Assembly (NCBI RefSeq): GCF_011386835.1
Contig: NC_088801.1
Location: forward strand, 15,176,824 to 15,240,823
DNA: 64,000 nucleotides
Reading direction: 5' to 3'
Origin: Chrysemys picta bellii
Lineage: Eukaryota > Chordata > Testudines > Emydidae
Below are positions 58,130-64,000 of this stretch, in pieces. Position numbers and translations under genes: made by a program. Each line of letters begins with the position of its first letter. Position 1 is the first letter of the stretch. The notes under the pieces are model-generated. The model made no database searches. It was not told the DNA's origin and was given only the letters and a program-made list of their open reading frames with translations.

Positions 58130-59609
58130 GTCATTTTATGATCCTCAGATAGAAGGTAATAGAGAAGAGCAAAACATTATTACTTTTTTTTTAGCATTAT
58201 TAACATTAAAACTTTCACATATTGTTTTTCACTTAAATGATCACAATCTAAGCTCTTAAATTATTTTTATTTATATAGGTATTAAATATCATACAGACAT
58301 CTTTAACTGGCCATGTTTTTGTCTAGACATTGTAATCCTTAAAGCAACAGTAGCAAAACATAGACCAAGAAATGTAGTTGTATTTAACGAGTCCATGGAC
58401 TTTAGAAGGAGGAAAAGGAAGAATCACAGCGATTGTTACAGCCCTTTCGAAAACCACCATCCATTACTGTATCTAAGCTGCCATTGATTATTTATCAAGT
58501 GGTTGACACAAGAAATAATACATATCAACAAACAAGTCTTTGGATGGTATGGAGTGATTGCTACCTAATGTACACTGTAATTACCCAAAGGCAGACAGAT
58601 TTGAAAAATGAACCCATGAGCCACATGCATGAGAAGGTCACACTGAGCAATTATTTTGCTTTACCATAACCTTTCACTCGAATGTGATTACCTGCCAGAG
58701 AATATATATAGCTGTGATCACTGATGTCAGAGAACAGCAAATAGACCTGTGCTTATGACTTCTGCAGTGATCAAATGATTTGTCCAAAGAAGTTTCTCAA
58801 GTGGGTCAAGCATTCAACAGTAAACGGGAGGCATTGGAGAACTTTGTATGAGATAACTCCTTTCCTTGTGGCAGCAAGGCTTTTTAAAAGATAGGGATAA
58901 AAAAGACCTTGTAAGTAGGCCAAATGACAGAGTGTGAGGTGGCAGGTATTGAAAAGCTTGGGCAAAGAGGTAGGTCATACAATGTTCAGATTGTGGCAAG
59001 GCCATAGCTTGTGCAAATTTCTGGTGATAGTAAACTACAGAAATGAGGGCCTGATATTGAGAATGACTTGCCCTTGCTCTATAGATAGGTATACATGTTA
59101 TTTAATATACTTCCTAAAGCCTGTTTTTAATATAGAGCTTGACTGTGTAAGTAAACATGGATCAATTTTGCTAAATTTGTTACCCTTTAATTAAGTAACC
59201 CCAAAGATCTCTTCTATGAGGAAATGAGTATAATACTTGTATTATATGCTGGCTAGCATATTATACAAGTATTATTGGTCAACAGACACCACACTTGTCA
59301 CCTGGATAATTGTTATAGTGACACCTTTGAAGGCGTGGTTAGAGCCTTTATATGTGATTTAAAGTGCTTTGCCAAGCTGCATAAGTGGCAATATATAATG
59401 AACACAGCTAAAATTAATACAGCTTTATAATAATATAAAGCTTTAAATGCAACTTGTCTCTAAGTGTAAGAAATGCAGTATTTTAAGATCCCAATCATGG
59501 ATGAGGTCTCTGAAGCCTTGTTCTTCCTTGTGCATGTCCTAGCTAATCTGAATAATCTTTTCTGTCTAGTAATGTTTTTAAATTTAAAGTAAGTGGTTTA
59601 ATATGCATG
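58130..59609. other. unannotated AT-rich sequence with a hairpin
   Basis: No gene supported. A 20-base inverted repeat lies at 59231-59274 (separate entry). Short frames on both strands at 58771-59194 show no domain. Confidence 0.45.
59231..59274. repeat. 20-bp inverted repeat hairpin
   Basis: TAATACTTGTATTATATGCT, spacer GGCT, AGCATATTATACAAGTATTA. Nineteen of 20 positions pair. No RNA gene, origin or terminator function can be assigned; in AT-rich DNA it may be the core of an old MITE. Confidence 0.85.
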
Positions 59610-60068
59610 TTAAAAACTGATAGGTGAAATTTCAACTTCATCCTGGTATTGGAGCTCAATCTGGATAAAACATTCATTTTTGAAAAACTGGGATAGGCAT
59701 TATTATACTGTGTCCCACAGTGCTACATACCTGAGGAATAAAACAGAAATTTGGAGTAGTGACATTACCAGTGATGCTGCCATATATAAATTCCTTACAA
59801 TGAGTTATTACACAGTACTGCCCATCCATATTATAGGTCACCCTTACTGCAGGTTATCACCATTTGACAAGCTTCACCGGACAGGAGACAGGAGCGGCTA
59901 GCTTCTCTGTCTCATGGTACCGGTCCAAGCCATCATGGCTACACACTGGAGTTACGATGCCAAAAACATTGTATCGGCATACATACTGATATCCCTTAAT
60001 GGAACAACAAGCTGTGTATGGTTCTCTCCAGGTTTGTGTTGCTGTGTGATATACCAATAGTTGATCTA

Positions 60069-60250
60069 CAAAAAGAACAGGAGTACTTGTGGCACCTTAG
60101 AGACTAACAAATTTATTAGAGCATAAGCTTTCGTGGACTACAGCCCACTTCAGCTTATGCTCTAATAAATTTGTTAGTCTCTAAGGTGCCACAAGTACTC
60201 CTGTTCTTTTTGCGGATACAGACTAACACGGCTTCTACTCTGAAACCTGT
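60069..60250 (-). mobile_element. fold-back tRNA-related SINE with 14-bp TSD
   Basis: Left arm 60069-60129 (CAAAAAGAACAGGAGTACTT onward) and right arm 60152-60212 are inverted copies of 61 bases. They are separated by a 22-base spacer containing CGTGGACTACAGCCCAC. The SINE head (tRNA-like, AACACGGCTTCTACTCTG read in reverse) lies at the right. CAATAGTTGATCTA is duplicated at 60055-60068 and 60251-60264, so it is one insertion event. It interrupts the envelope-like remnant. Confidence 0.93.
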
Positions 60251-60627
60251 CAATAGTTGATCTAGTCATTCCTTGTAGATACCATCTTCTACGTAACCTA
60301 TTGAATGGACAGTAACTAAATTATCAAAGATTGCTGTGTCAGGATTCGATATCTGTAGTGATACCATAAAATAAATGTACATGGAATCAGACACTGAGCA
60401 AGATTGTTTTGAATAATATGTGCCTTGATTAGAATGCAGTGTCACTGAACCCAAATTATGAATGGTACTGAAGGAGATCTAGCTACACAATTTAGCACAT
60501 TGCCAAATTGCCACTGTTTCTGTTATAAATGGAGGACAATACCATTCAGCTAACTGTTTATCGCTAATAAGGTTAGGCAATTTCCCCTTTTCAGTGTTCC
60601 CTAATGAGTTGGTTATGCTATTCAGGA

Positions 60628-60990
60628 GGAGGGATAGTTCAGTGGTTTGAGTATTGGCCTGTTAAACCCAGGGTTGTGAGTTCAATCCTTGAGGGGGCCA
60701 CTTAGGGATCTGGGGCAAAATCAGTACTTGGTCCTGCTAGTGAAGGCAGGGGGCTGGACTCAATGACCTTTCAGGGTCCCTTCCAGTTTGGGGGAGGGAT
60801 AGCTCAGTGGTTTGAGCATTGGCCTGCTAAACCCAGGGTTGTGAGTTCAATCCTTGAGGGGGCCACTTGGGGATCTAGGGCAAAATCAGTACTTGGTCCT
60901 GCTAGTGAAGGCAGGGGGCTGGACTCGATGACCTTTCAAGGTCCCTTCCAGTTCTAGGAGATGGGATATCTCCATTTATTAAATTAAATT
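60628..60990 (+). mobile_element. head-to-tail dimer of a tRNA-derived SINE
   Basis: Unit 1 starts at 60628 (GGAGGGATAGTTCAGTGG) and unit 2 at 60793 (GGAGGGATAGCTCAGTGG), a 165-base period with about 95 percent similarity by eye. Each has RNA polymerase III boxes: A box TAGCTCAGTGG and B box GTGAGTTCAATCC. Unit 1 ends CCCTTCCAGTT; unit 2 continues into TCTAGGAGATGGGATATC and an A/T-rich tail (TTAAATTAAATTAAAT). The tRNA-like head is not a functional tRNA gene. The 64-codon frame across the joint is a by-product of the duplication. Confidence 0.92.
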
Positions 60991-61929
60991 AAATATTTAA
61001 GATGTAATTCCCATAAAGCAATGCAAATAATTTCTTTACCTGTTCATAATTTGTTGTGATTAATTTATTAAGTTTGCTAGTGTTTGGCTAAACAATTTAG
61101 CAATGTTATGCATATTATGTACCACATACTCTTTTTTTGTTTCGTTTTTATTTGGATATTTTCAGTAGCTCAACCCTTAATGCCATGAATTATGGGTTTA
61201 GGATGGTTTCCACAGCCTGATGCTCTAAATCATTTTTTTAATGATTTTTTTTCAGATTGTTCCTGTTCCAATAGCCATTCCAAAAACAAAAAATTCTTAA
61301 CCAATAATTTCATCTAGACTTTGAAATTTCCTAGTTTGGAAGACTCTGGAATAGTGCATGTTCCTGATAAGAAGCTATTATATTAATTAACAAAAAAGTA
61401 TACAGTAATGATACATTTACTTTTAAATAATCACCAAATTAGCCACATTACAATGAGAGAGAGATTTAAAACCATAGGTATATGCATAAATTCACTTTGC
61501 TTAGTAATATATCGTTTAAATAACAGTCAGCTCTGGCCTGGCTAGGGATCTTTATAATGGTTTTTGTAATCAATTGTACATATATGGTAGTTTGAAATGT
61601 AGTTGACTGGTCTGTTTTTTATAAAACTTCTCTTTACTTCTTCTGTTGCCTGGGGGTTTCTTCATTTCTTCACTGTGCACTGATATCTTCTTGTGTCTCC
61701 AGTCTGTGGGATGCACCCTTAAACAGCTTAAGCTGCTTATCATGATAAACTTGTTTCTTTGTTCATTTTTGACATTTCTCTTGTTCTAAATAACCCAAAT
61801 TTACACACAGTTGAACTTACTTTATTTATGTGTACATATGCTGTACTGAAACAATATGTGTTTTGGTACAGCATATGACAGAAGCATGACCTGGATTTTC
61901 ACTCTAATTTTGTTTCCCTTTCTTAAAAT

Positions 61930-62205
61930 ATGTTTTTGCTTTTTGTTCTGATTTTCCCAGTTTTTAGAACAAATCTATATGTTTTAGATGCTTGTGCAGT
62001 TTTTTCATACATTCATTTTTACTTTCTTAACATGTGCATTTCTAGTTTTTCATAATATATATAGTGCTTGACTGTTAAAATAGATGCTCAGTCTTCTGTG
62101 AGAAAGTACATTGCTCCCCCATACTGAGCACTCTGTTTTAGCAAGAGAATTAGCAACATAATTGTTACCCAAGGTTTTTAGAATTAATTTGTTTGTGATA
62201 GCAAC
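61930..62205 (-). pseudogene. retroviral pol-like fragments (RNase H end, integrase C-terminal region)
   Basis: The minus-strand frame 62205 to 62045 is open for about 50 codons and includes TLGNNYVANSLAKTE, similar to the GN--AD-LAK ending of RNase H. The next, broken frame (about 61930-62030) has ECMKKLHKHLKHIDLF and, near 61930, KAKTYFKKGKQN, similar in character to integrase linker regions. It precedes the envelope-like remnant in the same orientation, as pol precedes env. Motif matches are short, so this is tentative. Confidence 0.3.
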
Positions 62206-62207
62206 TA

Positions 62208-62326
62208 GGGTGACCAGATGTCCCAATTTTATAGGGACAGTCCCGATATTTGGGGATTTGTCTTATATAGGCGCCTATTACCCCCAACCCCCGTCCCGAT
62301 TTTTCACACTTGCTGTCTGGTCACCC
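62208..62326. mobile_element. 119-bp TA-flanked MITE (copy 2)
   Basis: Starts GGGTGACCAGATGTCCC and ends TGTCTGGTCACCC, a clean 11-base inverted repeat, with TA at 62206-62207 and 62327-62328. Closely similar to copy 1 at 6140-6260. It cuts the retrovirus-like remnant near its pol end. Confidence 0.85.
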
Positions 62327-62424
62327 TAAATTAGCAACTAAACTTTTGTTAAATATTTGGAAGCATAAACTTTAATAACCAATACATTTTTAACATGGCA
62401 CAAAAGAAAATAATATAAAAATTA

Positions 62425-63257
62425 TATTAATGCCTCACTTAAAGTCGTCCCGATTAACGCTGTTTCGTTGTTATGTTGCTGATCAATTAGAGAACATGCT
62501 CATTTAAAGTTACGCAATGTTCCCTTAACGTTGTTTGGCAGCCGCCTGCTTTGTCCACTGCTTGCAGAAAGAGCAGCCCATTGGAGCTAGCTGAGGGGGC
62601 TTGGAACCAGGGTGGACTGGCAGCCCCCCTATCAGCTCCCCGCTTCCCAAGTTCCCTGTGCAGCAGCCGCCCAGCAGGCTATCAATTGCCGGCTGTTCAG
62701 CTGTCCCTCCCCCCACTGCCATGTGCTGCTCCTGCCCTCTGCCTTGGAGCTGCTCCCGGGAGCCTTCTGCTTGCTGTGCAGGTGGTGGCGGGGGGGAAGA
62801 GACTGGCTAATATCAGGGTGTCCCCCTCCTCCCTGCTCCTGCCCCCCACTTACCCAATCTCCATAGAGCAGGGCGGAGGGAGCTTGCTAGCAGCAGCTGC
62901 TATCTTAACTTGCTGATCTACTTAAAAAGGCAATATACTTAGAGTGGGGTCAGTGTACTTAAAGGGGCAATGTACATCTCTCTCTCTCTCTTTCTCACAC
63001 ACACAAGGTATGTGTTTCGGTCTCTGTGTGTCATGCCATCTCCCCTCCCTCCATTTGTGCTGCCTTGTAGAGTGTGAGGCTACATTAACAACAATGTGTT
63101 AACTCTTGAGGGCTCAGCTAAGTGCTTGTTCATCATTTAGCAGTAAGGCATTCCCTGGGAAATATCCCACCCTCTTCCACCCTCTGACTTCACCCCCACA
63201 ACCAAGCTTCACAATCATCATTGCTGTGTACAGTATTAAATTGTGTGTTTAAAACTT

Positions 63258-63296
<39 letters not shown>

Positions 63297-63459
63297 CTAT
63301 ATATAATATAGTCTCTTGTCTGGTGAAAAAAATTTCTTTGGAACCTAAACCCCCGTACTTACATGAATTCTTATGGGGAAATTGGATTAGCTTAACATCG
63401 TTTTGCTTAAAGTCGCATTTTTCAGGAACATAACTACAACGTTAAGCGAGGAATTACTG
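62425..63459. mobile_element. 1,035-bp non-autonomous DNA transposon, TA target
   Basis: Left TATTAATGCCTCACTTAA and right inverted CAGTAATTCCTCGCTTAA, with TA at 62423-62424 and 63460-63461. The interior shows a GC-rich block (62540-62890), CT/CA runs near 62980-63005 and a TG run at 63262-63295. The frames of 69-121 codons at 62525-62916 overlap on both strands and are composition artefacts. The terminal type resembles Tigger/pogo-like elements; that class is an inference. Confidence 0.75.
63262..63295. repeat. (TG)n microsatellite
   Basis: Seventeen TG units inside the 1,035-bp DNA transposon, followed by ACTATATATAATATAG. Confidence 0.95.
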
Positions 63460-63691
63460 TAAAGCAAAATGAAGTTTAAATGCAGGTTCATGCAAACTCT
63501 TTGAGGGTAATAGACTTTTATGACATTTGCTTGTGCTTGGGAGGCAAAGGTAGAAACCTGTTGAAATTTGTTTGGTTAGCTTTAACATTTTGCAACATAA
63601 CCAGACATTAAATTGGTATATTTTTAAACATTTTGGCTATAATATGCTTATAACTGAATTTTAGTATTTAATTAAGACACAAACAAGTTTA

Positions 63692-63940
63692 TTAAATCAT
63701 CTTTAAAAGGTTATATGTATTAATATTACCTTTGCATAATGTTGAGATCGTTTTCCTACAGTTTTTTCTTTGAACAAATAAATTGGCACACTGACAATTT
63801 GCTATTATTTCTGTGATGCATGGAGGACAATACCATTTAGCTAACTGTTTATCGCTAATAAGGTTAGATAATTTTCCTTTTTCAGTGTTTTCAGTCAAAA
63901 GACTGTGATTAATAATAATAATTAATATTTTTAAAATCAT
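63692..63940 (-). pseudogene. coding-like segment duplicated from or with 60480-60615
   Basis: An 82-codon open frame contains NTEKGKLSNLISDKQLAKWY then CPPCITEII and QCANLF. The minus-strand frame at 60480-60615 reads NTEKGKLPNLISDKQLAEWY, CPPFITETV and QCAKLC. Aligning 39 codons, I count about 11 third-position, 3 first-position and 4 second-position differences. The C-terminal parts (RKNCRKTISTLCKG here) are not shared. Probably a second fragment of the same retrovirus-like envelope region. It could instead be an exon-like piece, since AAAG/GTAAT follows TLC. Confidence 0.45.
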
Positions 63941-64000
63941 TTTTTGTTTGCAATTGCATTATTTATTGAGGCTGAAATGTATGTACATATATTTACAATG

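Larger units (their letters stand above)
59610..61720 (-). pseudogene. decayed envelope-like coding remnant of a retrovirus-like element
   Basis: Several minus-strand frames look coding but are broken. 61530-61715 has a basic stretch with NRRSKEKFYKKQ. 61256-61297 reads FFVFGMAIGTGTI, a Gly-rich hydrophobic, fusion-peptide-like motif. 61033-61105 is heptad-like (IAKLFSQTLANLIN). Cys-rich pieces follow at 60480-60615 (WYCPP), 59857-60057 (ACCSIKGYQYVC) and 59650-59840 (QYCVITHC, NFCFIPQVC). The order basic site, hydrophobic Gly-rich segment, heptads, Cys-rich region resembles the fusion subunit of a class I glycoprotein; this is inference and the virus group is unknown. It is interrupted by SINE insertions at 60069-60250 and 60628-60990 and by several stops. 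Confidence 0.4.

Noticed and set aside
60640..60860. Possible tRNA genes (A box and B box present)
   Set aside because: The boxes belong to a repeated SINE. Cloverleaf pairing and a CCA-adjacent acceptor stem are not present, and the sequence continues into the SINE body.
62525..62916. Overlapping frames of 65-121 codons
   Set aside because: Inside the GC-rich interior of a non-autonomous transposon, open on both strands, no domain.
63692..63770. Splice donor AAAG/GTAAT after the duplicated coding-like segment as evidence for a host exon
   Set aside because: A single donor-like match is expected by chance, and no convincing polypyrimidine tract or acceptor was found. Retrovirus-like origin explains the neighbours better.

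Overview
This window looks like non-coding, repeat-rich chromosomal DNA from a turtle (Testudines, most likely a cryptodire). The assignment rests on repeat content, not on any host gene. Present together are CR1 LINEs ending in short TCATAGAT-type repeats, tRNA-derived SINEs of the type abundant in turtle genomes (heads reading GTAGCAGCCGTGTTAG or GGAGGGATAGCTCAGTGG), hAT miniature elements beginning CAGGGGTTCTCAAAC, solo LTRs and old palindromic MITEs centred on CCATTGACTTCAATGG. No host protein-coding exon, rRNA, functional tRNA or CRISPR array could be supported. Most open reading frames are chance frames or lie inside mobile elements.

Layout. 1-12 kb: hAT transposase 3' remnant, an 880-bp solo LTR with a perfect ATAG target-site duplication (TSD), several hAT MITEs with 8-bp TSDs, and a decayed Ty3/Gypsy-like element (gag and pol fragments) split by a 1.1-kb insertion flanked by GTAAT. 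12-29 kb: mostly unannotated AT-rich DNA with scattered CR1 fragments, LTRs, and a hAT MITE carrying a nested 356-bp LTR. 29.0-31.6 kb: a transposon-like unit with diverged inverted repeats around a roughly 560-codon gene broken by three stops and one frameshift. 31.7-51.4 kb: scattered MITEs, LTRs and CR1 pieces, including a 2.07-kb LTR-derived insertion that splits an old MITE at ATAAG, between long blocks with no recognised repeat. 51.9-55.6 kb: a long, young CR1 on the minus strand, with an SGNH-esterase ORF1 and endonuclease plus reverse transcriptase in an ORF2 broken by one frameshift. 56-64 kb: a G-rich tract, two fold-back SINEs each with its own TSD, a head-to-tail SINE dimer, a 1-kb TA-flanked DNA transposon, and minus-strand remnants of what appears to be an old retrovirus-like pol/envelope region.

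The genes present belong to mobile elements and do not form a host pathway. CR1 ORF1 and ORF2 would act together in target-primed reverse transcription. The tRNA-derived SINEs and the DNA MITEs are parasites of machinery encoded by other elements. The window also gives a relative time series: old MITEs and the retrovirus-like remnant are hosts to later LTR, SINE and DNA-transposon insertions. No clearly new biological system was found. The best leads are the fold-back SINE insertions, the unassigned transposase-like gene at 29.5 kb, and the duplicated minus-strand coding-like segment at 60.5 and 63.8 kb.
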